45,268 nucleotides of DNA from Roseburia sp. (GCA_023666265.1 JAMPCH010000018.1:1-45268); one strand, 5' to 3'. Shown: positions 8,618-16,403, counted from the first letter of the stretch. Numbers and translations are program-made. Notes: a model not told the origin generated them from the letters alone.

Positions 8618-11053
8618 TTAACCGCCCTCGCCCTCGTCGACGAGGAAGGTGACCTCGACGACCGTACCGAGGCTTACGAGCGAGCCCGCCTCGACCGACT
8701 GGAGCGACGCCTTCGCCTCGGCGTTATTGATCGCGCCGCCGCTGAGCGAGACGTTTAGCCCCGCGTTGGTGAGCTCGCGGTTGACCTCCTCGACCGTCTT
8801 CCCGATAAGATAGGGAACGAGCGCGGTCTTTTCTCCCGCCCCCTCCATATAGATGACGACCGTACCGTTTCGCGGGATCTGGAGCGCCGCCGCAGGGACG
8901 GTGTGGCTGACCTTCCCGCCGTTTTCGTCGCCGATGATCTCATATTTTAAGCCGCGCTCGTTGATCGACGTGATCGCGTCGAGTAATTCAAAATTATAGA
9001 CGTAGGGGACGGTCGTGTTTTGAAGCTCCAGCTCCTCCGCCGTATACTGGGGATAAACGCCGAGATATTCGAGCGATTCGCTGAATACCGCCGAGACGAC
9101 CGGCGCGGCGACCATACTCCCGTAATATTTCCCGCCGAGCGGCTCGTCGACCATAACGAGCATGATGTACTCGGGGTCGTTCGCGGGCGTAAAGCCGCAA
9201 AAAGAGCCGACATAGCGCATATTGTACTCGCCGTAAAGGTCGAGCTTTTGAGACGTTCCCGACTTCCCCCCGATCCTAAAGCCCGGGATCTTGGCGTTCG
9301 ATCCGCCGTTTTTGATAACGATATTCTCGGTCAGCTCGCGCATCATCGCGGAGGTCTCCTCGCTGATGACCTGACGCTTGATCGGCGCGTCCGCCGTCTT
9401 TACGACGTTCCCGTCGCTGTCGACGATCTTATCGACGACGTGGGGGGTCACGAGATAGCCGCCGTTGATCGTCGCCGCGAAGGCGCAGATCATCTGGAGC
9501 GGCGTGATCTTATTCGTCTGACCGAAGGCGGAGGACGCCAGTTCTACCTGTCCCATCCTCTCATAGGGGACATAAAGCGGCAACGACTCGCCGGGGAGGT
9601 CGATTCCCGTCTTTTCCGTAAAGCCGAAAGCCTCAAAGTAGCTGGTGAAAAGCTTTGACCCGAGCCTCAGACCGATCTCGATAAACGCGGGGTTACAGGA
9701 GGCGGCGAAAGCGTCCTGGAGGCTTTGTCCCGCCCCGTGTCCCGAGGTGAGGTGACAGTGAAACTCGCGGTCGGCGACCTTTTTGACATAAAAGCAGTCA
9801 AAGGTCGAGTTAAGGCTGATGACCTCCTCCTCGAGCGCGGCGGCGCAGGTGATGTCCTTAAAGACCGACCCGGGGAAGTACAGCTCGGAGATCGCCTTGT
9901 TGTTCCATTGCTTTTCGCGCATCGCCGCCTCGGTCTCCTCGAGTTCGTTATCGATCAGCTCGCGGATCGCGTCCTGATCGGTCATCGACCCGGCGGCGTA
10001 GTCGAGGATCAGCTCCTCCTCTAAATCGATAAGCTGTTGACGGTCATAGTCCGAGAGGGTCGAGGGGTTATTGAGGTCAAAGCTCGGCGCGGTAGCCATC
10101 GCGACGATCGCCCCCGTCTTGGCGTTCATGATGATCCCCGCCGCGCGGTTGGCGACGCCGTACTGTGTGAGCGCCATTTCGAGGTTTTTTTCGAGATAAT
10201 GCTGGACGACCTCGTCGATCGTTAAAATGAGACTGTTCCCGTCGCTCGCCTCGTGGCGGTTCTCATAGTCATAGGGCATGGCGTTCCCGTAGGAATCCTT
10301 CGCCATCACGACGAGACCGTCGACGCCCTTTAGATAATCGTCGTAATACGCCTCTAAGCCGTATACGCCGTCGTTGTCGTAATTTGTGAAGCCGATCACG
10401 CTCGCCGCTAAGTTATCGTTTGGGTAATACCGCTTACTGTTCTCCATGAGCGGGATCGAGTACTGGTTGAGCCCGTTCTCCGCGATAAAGTCGAGTAGGG
10501 CGTCCTTCGTCGCGCTGTCGACCTTACGCTTGACGACGTAATACTGGTTGGGGTCGTTCTCGATCCGATCGATGAGGGTCTCATAGTCCGTCCCCGTGAT
10601 CTCGGCGATCCCCTCGGCGATCTCCTCGACCCGCCGCCGTCCGTCGGCGGTGAGGACGTTCCCGTCGGGGACGCCGTCGCCGTCGTCGTCGCGCGAGCCC
10701 GCGTCGATGACGTTCCCCTTTTCGTCCCTCGTCTCGCTGTCAAATTTACGGATCTGCTGGGGGTTGATAACGACGTCCCATACCGTCGTGCTTTGGGCTA
10801 AGATCTTCCCGTTTCGGTCATAGATCGTCCCCCTGTTCGCGCTGAGCGTATAGCGCGTGAGCTGTTGGGCGTTCGCGCGGGCGCGGTAATACTCCGACTT
10901 GGCGACCGCCGTCTGATATAAAACATAGCTGATATATCCCGCGAAAACAAGGATCGCGACAAAGATGATATAAAACATCCGCCGCCGCATCTTCCCGGTC
11001 GGCGCGACGATCGGCGTACTGTTTACGCTGTCGGGCATTTTTTTACGCGCCAT
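8618..11053 (-). CDS. Class B penicillin-binding protein, SpoVD/PBP2-type with PASTA domains
   Basis: This is a transpeptidase that cross-links peptidoglycan, probably the septal partner of FtsW. The 811-residue product has a cytoplasmic basic start, one membrane helix (about 25-48), the dimerisation segment ANRGTIYDRNGKILA, and the penicillin-binding domain with SVFK (Ser396, Lys399), SCN (452-454) and KSGT (597-600). Two PASTA-like modules form the last 130 residues. The start is the ATG at 11053 with GAAGGGAG upstream; an in-frame TTG at 11080 would swallow that site. An acidic loop DDDGDGVPDGN (122-132) resembles a calcium-binding loop and is unusual. By position the gene is ftsI-equivalent; by architecture it is SpoVD-like. 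Confidence 0.92.
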   Translation of the reverse strand: MARKKMPDSVNSTPIVAPTGKMRRRMFYIIFVAILVFAGYISYVLYQTAVAKSEYYRARANAQQLTRYTLSANRGTIYDRNGKILAQSTTVWDVVINPQQIRKFDSETRDEKGNVIDAGSRDDDGDGVPDGNVLTADGRRRVEEIAEGIAEITGTDYETLIDRIENDPNQYYVVKRKVDSATKDALLDFIAENGLNQYSIPLMENSKRYYPNDNLAASVIGFTNYDNDGVYGLEAYYDDYLKGVDGLVVMAKDSYGNAMPYDYENRHEASDGNSLILTIDEVVQHYLEKNLEMALTQYGVANRAAGIIMNAKTGAIVAMATAPSFDLNNPSTLSDYDRQQLIDLEEELILDYAAGSMTDQDAIRELIDNELEETEAAMREKQWNNKAISELYFPGSVFKDITCAAALEEEVISLNSTFDCFYVKKVADREFHCHLTSGHGAGQSLQDAFAASCNPAFIEIGLRLGSKLFTSYFEAFGFTEKTGIDLPGESLPLYVPYERMGQVELASSAFGQTNKITPLQMICAFAATINGGYLVTPHVVDKIVDSDGNVVKTADAPIKRQVISEETSAMMRELTENIVIKNGGSNAKIPGFRIGGKSGTSQKLDLYGEYNMRYVGSFCGFTPANDPEYIMLVMVDEPLGGKYYGSMVAAPVVSAVFSESLEYLGVYPQYTAEELELQNTTVPYVYNFELLDAITSINERGLKYEIIGDENGGKVSHTVPAAALQIPRNGTVVIYMEGAGEKTALVPYLIGKTVEEVNRELTNAGLNVSLSGGAINNAEAKASLQSVEAGSLVSLGTVVEVTFLVDEGEGG

Positions 11054-11176
11054 ACGCTTATCGCTCCCTTCTTTAAACAATTTACGAAAAGAATACGGGC
11101 GGTGATCTCCGGCTCCCGCCCAGCGAAAGCGGCTCGGCTCTGGTCATCGGACACGCCCGTATTACAATATATTTCT

Positions 11177-11674
11177 TTAAAAGCCGAGATATTCCAGAAC
11201 GTTATAGAACCAGTCCCGGATCGACAGGAAAATATTCGACGTTCCCTCGGCGACCTGCGCCATTTCCTCGATATTCTTTGTGACAAAAATGATCTGAGAC
11301 CCCTCGGTCTTTTGTAATCCCAGCTCCTCCGAGGCGATCTTTTCGACGTTCTCGAGCGTGACCATACTGTCGAGCTCGGCGTTTAGTCGGCGGTTCTCGC
11401 GCTCCGCGAGCTGGAGCTCGGTCTTCGCCTCGCTGATGAGTACGGTATATTCCGAGAGCTGGACCTTACTGTAAAGGATCGCGAACGCGACGACGACGAC
11501 GAGCGCGATCGACGCGACCGCCATAAAGACGCTCCCGTTACGGGCGACCGCCTTTTTTTTCGTCATCTTGATCTTGTTTTTTTCGGCGCGCTTTTGCGCT
11601 TTACGCCGCTGTTCCTCCTCGTCGACCTCAAAAAGCTCGAGGTCATAGGCTAAATTTGTGCGATCGTCGTACAT
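11177..11674 (-). CDS. ftsL: Cell division protein FtsL-like
   Basis: FtsL is a small bitopic divisome protein that pairs with DivIC and FtsQ/DivIB through a coiled coil. The 165-residue product has a charged cytoplasmic N-terminus (about 1-45, with a Lys/Arg run), one membrane helix (about 48-70), then a heptad-like extracytoplasmic segment (SEAKTELQLAERENRRLNAE) followed by IASEELGLQKTEGSQIIFV, typical of FtsL/DivIC. Sequence conservation in this family is low, so the call rests on topology and on its place between rsmH and the penicillin-binding protein gene. The ATG at 11674 follows AGGAAGGA. Confidence 0.82.
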   Translation of the reverse strand: MYDDRTNLAYDLELFEVDEEEQRRKAQKRAEKNKIKMTKKKAVARNGSVFMAVASIALVVVVAFAILYSKVQLSEYTVLISEAKTELQLAERENRRLNAELDSMVTLENVEKIASEELGLQKTEGSQIIFVTKNIEEMAQVAEGTSNIFLSIRDWFYNVLEYLGF

Positions 11675-11790
11675 TGAAACTGTCCTTCCTCTTTTACTTC
11701 CGTTTTTTATGTTTCTTCGCTTTTGCTTTTCCTATATTTTATTTTACTTTATGAAGGGTGGCTTTTTCCGCCCTCTCGGTTATGTCATTC

Positions 11791-12714
11791 TTAGATTTTC
11801 TCTATGATCCTGAGCTTCGCGCTTCGGCTCCTCGGGTTTTCGCTCAGCTCGTCCTCGTCGGGGACGATTGGCTTCCTCGTCACGGCGAGGGCTCGCGGCT
11901 TTTTCCCACAGACACAGACGGGGAAGTCCTTCGGGCATACGCACCCTTCACAAAACGAGCGAAATCGGAGCTTTACGATCCGATCCTCGAGGGAATGAAA
12001 GGTGATGACCGCGATCCGCCCGCCCGGCTTTAAGAGGTCAAAAAGATCGCCGAGCGCCGTCTCGAGCGCGTCAAGCTCGCGGTTTACCTCGATACGGATC
12101 GCTTGGAAGGTCTTACGACAGGGATTTTTTTCCCGACGAACCTTTAGGGGGACGTTATTTTTGATGATCTCGGCGAGCTCGCCCGTCGTCTCGATCGGCG
12201 CTTTTTCCCGCGCGGCTAAGATCCCCTTGACGATCCCCCGCGCGTATTTCTCCTCGCCATAGTCGAATAAGATCCGCTCGAGCGCCTCCCCCTCGTATTC
12301 ATTCACGACGTCGCGGGCGCTCAGCCCCTCTCCGCTCATCCGCATATCGAGCGGCGCGTCCTCGTGGAAGGAGAACCCCCGCGCGGGATTGTCGAGCTGA
12401 TACGACGAGACCCCGAGGTCGAGGAGCGCGCCGTCGAGCGCGAACACACCATGCGCCGAGAGCGCCGCCTTCGCGTCGGAAAAATTCTCGCGGATAAAAA
12501 CCGGCGAATAGCCCGCGAGACGTTTTTTCGCCGCCGCGATCGCCTCGGGGTCGCGGTCAAAGCAGTACAGCCGCCCGCCCTCGCCGAGCCGTTTCGCGAT
12601 CTCTAAGCTATGCCCGCCGCCGCCCGCCGTACAGTCGGCGTAGACCCCGTCGGCGCGGATCGCCAGCCCCTCGACCGCCGGGAGAAGTAATACCGAACGA
12701 TGCTTATATTCCAT
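11791..12714 (-). CDS. rsmH: 16S rRNA (cytosine(1402)-N4)-methyltransferase RsmH
   Basis: RsmH (MraW) methylates N4 of C1402 in the ribosomal P site of 16S rRNA using S-adenosylmethionine. The 307-residue product begins MEYKHRSVLLLPAVEGL, followed by the AdoMet loop DCTAGGGGHSLEIAKRL, then LDLGVSSYQLDNPARGFSF and FQAIRIEVNRELDALE, all hallmarks of the family, and ends with EDRIVKLRFRSF and a Cys-containing segment. Its ATG directly abuts the mraZ stop codon (TAAATG), implying translational coupling. Confidence 0.96.
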   Translation of the reverse strand: MEYKHRSVLLLPAVEGLAIRADGVYADCTAGGGGHSLEIAKRLGEGGRLYCFDRDPEAIAAAKKRLAGYSPVFIRENFSDAKAALSAHGVFALDGALLDLGVSSYQLDNPARGFSFHEDAPLDMRMSGEGLSARDVVNEYEGEALERILFDYGEEKYARGIVKGILAAREKAPIETTGELAEIIKNNVPLKVRREKNPCRKTFQAIRIEVNRELDALETALGDLFDLLKPGGRIAVITFHSLEDRIVKLRFRSFCEGCVCPKDFPVCVCGKKPRALAVTRKPIVPDEDELSENPRSRSAKLRIIEKI

Positions 12715-13149
12715 TTAGATACCCAGCTCCATCGCCGTCTCGGCGAGATCCGCCGCGCTTTGCGCCGCGTTCATCTCGTCCCATTTCGCCTTGTCCCAGA
12801 TCTCCGCCCGACCCGATAGCCCGACGATCACGACCTCGGTCTTTAACCCCGCGTACTCGCGGAGCGGCGCGGGGATCAACATCCGCCCCTGTTTGTCCGG
12901 CTCGATCTCAAAGGCGCTCCCAAAGAGGAAGCGCTGGATATCGGCGGTCCTCGTCTGGGGCATGGCGTTGATCTTTTCCACGAGCGCGCTCCAGTCCCCG
13001 GCGGAATAGACCTTGATACACTCCGCGCCGATCGTCTTCGCGATCACAAAGCTTTCACCGAACGCTTCGCGGAGCTTTACCGGGAAGTTCATCCTCCCCT
13101 TCGCGTCGAGCGTGCTTTTAAACTCGCCGCATAAAAAATGTTCGAGCAA
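12715..13149 (-). CDS. mraZ: Transcriptional regulator MraZ
   Basis: MraZ is a ring-forming AbrB-like DNA-binding protein that regulates the division/cell-wall cluster it heads. The 144-residue product has two SpoVT/AbrB-like half-domains: LDAKGRMNFPVKLRE near residue 15 and IEPDKQGRMLIPAPLREYAG near residue 82, each with the typical D.KGR...P..LR pattern. The start is a TTG at 13147-13149, chosen because AAAGGAGGG lies 8 bases upstream and the family starts with a short segment before F.G.....LD.KGR. It is the first gene of the cluster, with a promoter and a repeat-rich leader upstream. Confidence 0.95.
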   Translation of the reverse strand: MLEHFLCGEFKSTLDAKGRMNFPVKLREAFGESFVIAKTIGAECIKVYSAGDWSALVEKINAMPQTRTADIQRFLFGSAFEIEPDKQGRMLIPAPLREYAGLKTEVVIVGLSGRAEIWDKAKWDEMNAAQSAADLAETAMELGI

Positions 13150-13190
13150 GGTCTGTCCCTCCTTTCAAGCCGGATCGTGCGCCGTCCGAA

Positions 13191-13336
13191 TTTTCAACGG
13201 TTTTCAACATGTTTTCAACTTTTCAACCGTTCGATGTCCGAATTTTTCACCCCAAAAACCGAAAAACGGTTGAAAACTCGGTGGAAAGTGTTCAAAACCA
13301 CCACTTTTCACCCCAAAAGTGGCTAAAAAACCACTA
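13191..13336 (-). promoter_or_regulatory. Putative MraZ operator region in the mraZ leader
   Basis: The stretch between the mraZ promoter and its start codon holds regularly spaced repeats on the minus strand. Next to the promoter, GTGG/GGGG boxes recur at about 10-base intervals (GTGGTTTTTT, AGCCACTTTT, GGGGTGAAAA, GTGGTGG), and GGGGTGAAAA appears again further on. Nearer the gene four GTTGAAAA units occur at 13191-13227. MraZ proteins are known to bind short direct repeats with about one helical turn spacing in the leader of their own operon. Assigning these as the binding sites is an inference. Confidence 0.55.
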
Positions 13337-13343
13337 TGAAGAT

Positions 13344-13372
13344 ATTATACTACACCCCGACGCAAAAATCAA
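13344..13372 (-). promoter_or_regulatory. Putative promoter of the mraZ division/cell-wall operon
   Basis: On the minus strand, -35 TTGATT (13367-13372) and -10 TATAAT (13344-13349) are 17 bases apart. The expected start site is near 13337, giving a leader of about 190 bases that contains the repeat boxes upstream of mraZ. Confidence 0.75.
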
Positions 13373-13442
13373 GCACCTTTTTCCCAAGAACCAAGAAAAA
13401 TTTTCCCGCGTGAATTGTTTAATATAGACAAAAGCGAGATCA

Positions 13443-14117
13443 TTAAGAGACTTTTTAGAGAGAATTTAAGAGAATTTTAAGAGATGTTTTGAGAGAGAAA
13501 AGAGAAAACAAAGAGAAGTGTATATTTAGCCGGGGCTTTGCCCCGGACCCCACAAGCCTTTGAAAAGGCTTGACCTAAACTTCTGTATTGCTTTAAATAA
13601 GCCCTTTATACGCCAAAAACCGTAATGTTAGACAAGTTTTTCCTGTACTTATCTAAATATTACGGTTCTAAATATTACGGTTTACCTTAATATTCTCTTA
13701 TAAGGCGCTTTAAAACGTGATTATTACGGATACGACGATAAAAATAAAGGCTACACCGCATAATTATTGTCGTTCGAGTGGCAGTCAGATTTTTTGTCAG
13801 ATTGTGCTGATTTGATGCAGGAAGGCTGACGCCTTTCAAAGAAAATCAGTGCGATATGGCGGAAAATATGGCTGTCAATCGGACGGCAAAGGCGTAGCCG
13901 GTCATTGTGCGGTGTTGCCTAAAGCCTGTGCGGTTAAAAATTACACATAAACCCGTCTGATCGTACAGACTTTTCGCTTTCTAAAACTTCAAAAAGCAAT
14001 ATTAAAAGTTTAGGTCAAGCCTTTTCAAAGGCTTGCAGGGGGTTCGGGGGACGGAGTCCCCCGCTAAACATAATTTTTCTCTCAAATTCTCTCTTATAAT
14101 CTCTTTAAATTCTCTCT
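13443..14117. repeat. Composite inverted repeat between mraZ and the XRE gene
   Basis: A GAGA-rich tract (about 13443-13516) leads to a GC hairpin (CCGGGGC 13530-13536 with GCCCCGG 13540-13546) and a second hairpin (CAAGCCTT 13553-13560 with AAGGCTTG 13565-13572). The mirror-image set lies at 14016-14063, followed by a CTCTC tract reaching the XRE stop codon. The core holds two direct TCTAAATATTACGGT copies near 13665, a 171-bp MITE-like element, and GTCTGATCGTACAGAC (13955-13970), which is also present in inverted form in the element at 24978-25449. No gene is supported in this stretch. Confidence 0.8.
13749..13919 (+). mobile_element. 171-bp MITE-like element, copy 1
   Basis: The element starts GGCTACACCGC and ends GCGGTGTTGCC, an 11-bp terminal inverted repeat with one mismatch. 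It encodes nothing. A copy of the same length lies inverted at 29710-29880, with only a few base differences. TAAA flanks both ends here and could be a target duplication, but the boundary is not consistent with the other copy. It is nested inside the composite repeat that precedes mraZ. No transposase is in the window, so mobilisation in trans is an inference. Confidence 0.75.
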
Positions 14118-14124
14118 CGTACCT

Positions 14125-14664
14125 CTACTCCCCGTCGTCGGTATGGGGGAGGGATTCGGTGAGCTCGTCGATCATAACGAGGGCGGCGATCTTAACGGTA
14201 CGGCTTTTAAAGATACCGACGTCGGCGGCGGCGGCGGCGGCTTTAGCGAGCGCGAGCATTTCGCGGGGGTTCTCCTCCTTTTTGGCGAGCTCGAGGTTCG
14301 CGGCGGCATAGACGGCGTTCGCCTCGTCGCCGATGGGGCTGTCGGGGGCGAGGTAGGGCTTCGCGGCGTCCGCCGCGTCGGCGTAAGCGCCGCGCTTAAA
14401 GGCGTTTTTGATCCTTATCAGCGCGGCGAACTCGGCGCTCGGGGAATCGTCGGGGGTCTCGAGCTCGTCGGGGAGGAGGTAATTCACCGGGAGCTGAAGC
14501 ACCTTCGCGAGGTAGGTGAGGGTTTTGACCGAGGGGTTGGCGGTACCGCTCTCGATCTGACTTAACATGTTCCGCGTGATAAAATCGCCGACGACGTCCG
14601 CCTGGGTCATTTTCCGCGCGAGACGGGCTTCCTTGATCCTTTTTCCGAGCTCGACCGAATTCAT
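14125..14664 (-). CDS. XRE-family transcriptional regulator, likely repressor of the flotillin operon
   Basis: The 179-residue product has an N-terminal Cro/C1-type helix-turn-helix (about 5-60: GKRIKEARLARKMTQADVV, then a recognition-helix region ending MLSQIESGTANPSVKTL) followed by a mostly helical, Ala-rich C-terminal region, possibly TPR-like, that may sense a ligand or multimerise. The ATG at 14664 follows GGAAAGGAG; the open frame further upstream is Lys-rich and unsupported. The gene is divergent from the NfeD/flotillin operon, and matching palindromes lie at both predicted start sites, so it probably represses itself and the operon (inference). The signal is unknown. Confidence 0.85.
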   Translation of the reverse strand: MNSVELGKRIKEARLARKMTQADVVGDFITRNMLSQIESGTANPSVKTLTYLAKVLQLPVNYLLPDELETPDDSPSAEFAALIRIKNAFKRGAYADAADAAKPYLAPDSPIGDEANAVYAAANLELAKKEENPREMLALAKAAAAAADVGIFKSRTVKIAALVMIDELTESLPHTDDGE

Positions 14665-14761
14665 ATCCGTCGCTCCTTTCCAAAATATCGCGAGTTTTTG
14701 CTTTCTTTTTTTGCTTCCTTTTTTAGGGCAGGACTGCCTCACGGCGAGCCCGCGCTTTTTC

Positions 14762-14776
14762 GTAAATAAAATTTAC
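14762..14776. promoter_or_regulatory. Operator-like palindrome at the XRE gene start site
   Basis: GTAAAT-AAA-ATTTAC is a perfect 6-bp inverted repeat with a 3-base spacer. It lies just downstream of the -10 of the XRE gene promoter, over the expected start site. An identical pair of arms occurs exactly 200 bp away at 14962-14976. Its position fits autorepression. Confidence 0.75.
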
Positions 14777-14780
14777 TATT

Positions 14781-14809
14781 ATTGTACAGCGTTTTCCCCG
14801 AAAAAGCAA
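14781..14809 (-). promoter_or_regulatory. Putative promoter of the XRE regulator gene
   Basis: On the minus strand, -35 TTGCTT (14804-14809) and -10 TACAAT (14781-14786) are 17 bases apart. The start site would be near 14774, inside the operator-like palindrome, with a leader of about 110 bases. Confidence 0.6.
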
Positions 14810-14929
14810 GTGGTTTTTTAAAAAATTTTCCCGTTTTTCGCCATTTCGGCGTTTTGCACAAATAAAAGGCGGGTCAATACAGCACTTTCACGATTTTAAA
14901 AAAGTTGGCGAATTTCGCGCCGAAAGGTC

Positions 14930-14957
14930 TTGACAACGCCGCAAAATCTGATATAAT
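14930..14957 (+). promoter_or_regulatory. Putative promoter of the NfeD/flotillin operon
   Basis: -35 TTGACA (14930-14935) and -10 TATAAT (14952-14957), both consensus, are separated by 16 bases. The start site would be near 14964, inside the second operator-like palindrome. The remaining part of this intergenic region (14810-14929) shows nothing else recognisable. Confidence 0.8.
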
Positions 14958-14961
14958 TTAA

Positions 14962-14976
14962 GTAAATGAAATTTAC
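14962..14976. promoter_or_regulatory. Operator-like palindrome at the flotillin operon start site
   Basis: GTAAAT-GAA-ATTTAC has the same arms as the palindrome at 14762-14776 and differs only in the central triplet. It lies 5 bases downstream of the -10, a classic repressor position. Confidence 0.75.
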
Positions 14977-15002
14977 ATAAAACGGAAAGGACGGATCTTA
15001 TT

Positions 15003-15665
15003 ATGGAATGGCTGGTACAGTGGTGGGACGGCTTAGACGTATTCCTTCAAGTCTTATACTGTGTCTCGATCCCCTCGACCCTGATCCTCGTGATCCAGAC
15101 GATCCTTATTATCGCGGGCTTTGGCGACGGCGGACCGGACGTAAACGTCTCGGATACCTCGGGCTTTGAGCTCTCGGACGGGGGCGTCGACCTCGGCGAC
15201 GCGGGCGACCTCGGGGACATCGGCGGGACGGACGGCGGCGGTAATCCCTCGGATATGGGGGCGATGCATCTTTTTACCTTCCAAGGGATCGTGACCTTCC
15301 TCTGTGTTTTCTCCTGGACGGGGATCATCGCCTATATGGCGAGCGGAAATCTCTTTATCGCGCTCTTGATCGGCTTTATCCTCGGCGCGGGCGCGATGTA
15401 CGGCGTGGCGAAGATCATCCAGGTCTCGGCGAAGCTCGCCCAAAGCGGGAATATCGTCATCAAAAACTATCTCGGCGAGACGGGAACGGTCTATATCCCG
15501 ATCCCCGCGTCGGGTAACGGTCGCGGGAAGGTCAACATCGCGCTCGGCGAACGCTATGTCGAGTTTGACGCGGTGACCGAGGGGGAGGAGACGCTCTCCG
15601 ACGGGACGGCGGTACGCGTCGTCGATATCCGCGCCGAGAATACCCTTGTCGTTGAGAAGGTCTGA
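15003..15665 (+). CDS. NfeD-like membrane protein (YuaF-type) of a flotillin operon
   Basis: NfeD-family proteins are encoded next to flotillins and are thought to act with them in membrane microdomains. The 220-residue product has a membrane helix near residues 16-40, an acidic Gly/Asp-rich loop (about 42-82), two further helices (about 86-108 and 114-136), and a C-terminal beta-rich domain (about 148-220: NYLGETGTVYIPI, GRGKVNIALGERYVEFDAV, VRVVDIRAENTLVVEKV) typical of the OB-fold of NfeD. GGAAAGGA precedes the ATG. It is the first gene of the operon; B. subtilis has the comparable pair yuaF-yuaG. Confidence 0.85.
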   Translation: MEWLVQWWDGLDVFLQVLYCVSIPSTLILVIQTILIIAGFGDGGPDVNVSDTSGFELSDGGVDLGDAGDLGDIGGTDGGGNPSDMGAMHLFTFQGIVTFLCVFSWTGIIAYMASGNLFIALLIGFILGAGAMYGVAKIIQVSAKLAQSGNIVIKNYLGETGTVYIPIPASGNGRGKVNIALGERYVEFDAVTEGEETLSDGTAVRVVDIRAENTLVVEKV

Positions 15666-15692
15666 ACCATTTTATAATGAAAGGAAAAAACG

Positions 15693-16244
15693 ATGGACGC
15701 TTTAGACGCGGCATATGTTTTCTCACTTTTGGTGATCCTACTGGGCGGGGCGGTCTGTATCGCGGTCTTTGGGAGTCGCGAAAAGACCAAGCGCGACCTC
15801 TACTCTAATTCCTACCGCTTTAAAAAAGCCGACGGCGAGATCGTCCGCGCGAAGGGGAAGCCGAGCCTTTTCGAGCGAAAAAGCCGCTATTATTACCTCG
15901 AACGCTCCCCCTTCTCCGCCGACGCGAGCGCCGAGGATATAAAAGCCCCGGACGGGCGGCGCTATAAGGCGATCGCGCTCTTTACGCTCCACGCGCCCGA
16001 CGATACGGCGCTCCTCGCCGCCGAGAGCTTTTTCGGGCTATCGACCGAGGAGATCGCGGATATGCTCGCCGACCCGCTCGAGGCGGCGCTTCGCGGGCTG
16101 ATCGAGGAGGTCGGCGGCGAGGCGGACTTTAAAAGGCTCGCGGCGGACTTCCGCGCGCGGGCGGATCAAGCGGTCGCGCGGTTCGGGGTCTCGGTCTTCG
16201 GCGTGAACGAGATTCGCGTCGTCGCCGAGGACGATGCGAAATAA
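15693..16244 (+). CDS. Small membrane-anchored SPFH-domain protein without a flotillin tail
   Basis: The 183-residue product has an N-terminal membrane helix (about 6-28) and then a soluble region that lines up by eye with the SPFH domain of the flotillin encoded next door: AAESFFGLSTEEIADML here against AAERLLGLRLQQIQELA there, preceded by a Y.YL/MD..PF.I-like segment and followed by an (I/L).EEV..E.DFKRLA..F..R...A..RFGV...GVNEI stretch resembling EEINTDRDKF...V..EL.KIGL.LINVNVTDI. It stops where the long coiled coil of flotillins would begin. It could be a co-assembling partner or a modulator of the flotillin; the function is not established. Confidence 0.65.
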   Translation: MDALDAAYVFSLLVILLGGAVCIAVFGSREKTKRDLYSNSYRFKKADGEIVRAKGKPSLFERKSRYYYLERSPFSADASAEDIKAPDGRRYKAIALFTLHAPDDTALLAAESFFGLSTEEIADMLADPLEAALRGLIEEVGGEADFKRLAADFRARADQAVARFGVSVFGVNEIRVVAEDDAK

Positions 16245-16403
16245 CAAATCCGCAAAATGATCGGTTTTTTCGGCGAAGCCCGCCGGCTTCGCGCCTTCCC
16301 AAAAAAATAAAAACAAAAAACAAAGCCCTCCCTCTCGGAGGAATACGAACAGGAAAACCGCCTCGCGGCTTTTTCATAAAAACAGTTATAGGAGGAAAAT
16401 CTT
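16245..16403. other. Gap before the flotillin gene, with a short repeat
   Basis: The hairpin GCGAAGCC-CGCC-GGCTTCGC (16273-16292) runs directly into GCCTTCCC and an A-rich tract (to 16320), one of the dispersed GGGAAGG-type repeats. No terminator U-tract follows it on the plus strand, so readthrough to the flotillin gene is expected. Confidence 0.5.

Noticed and set aside
8041-8758. Several open frames across the direct repeats and two-hairpin element between spoVD and murE
   Set aside because: They restate repeated DNA, lack ribosome-binding sites, and translate hairpins and a pyrimidine tract; the frames break at repeat borders.
13138-13427. Open frames over the mraZ leader
   Set aside because: They read through the promoter and the operator-like repeats and have no coding features.
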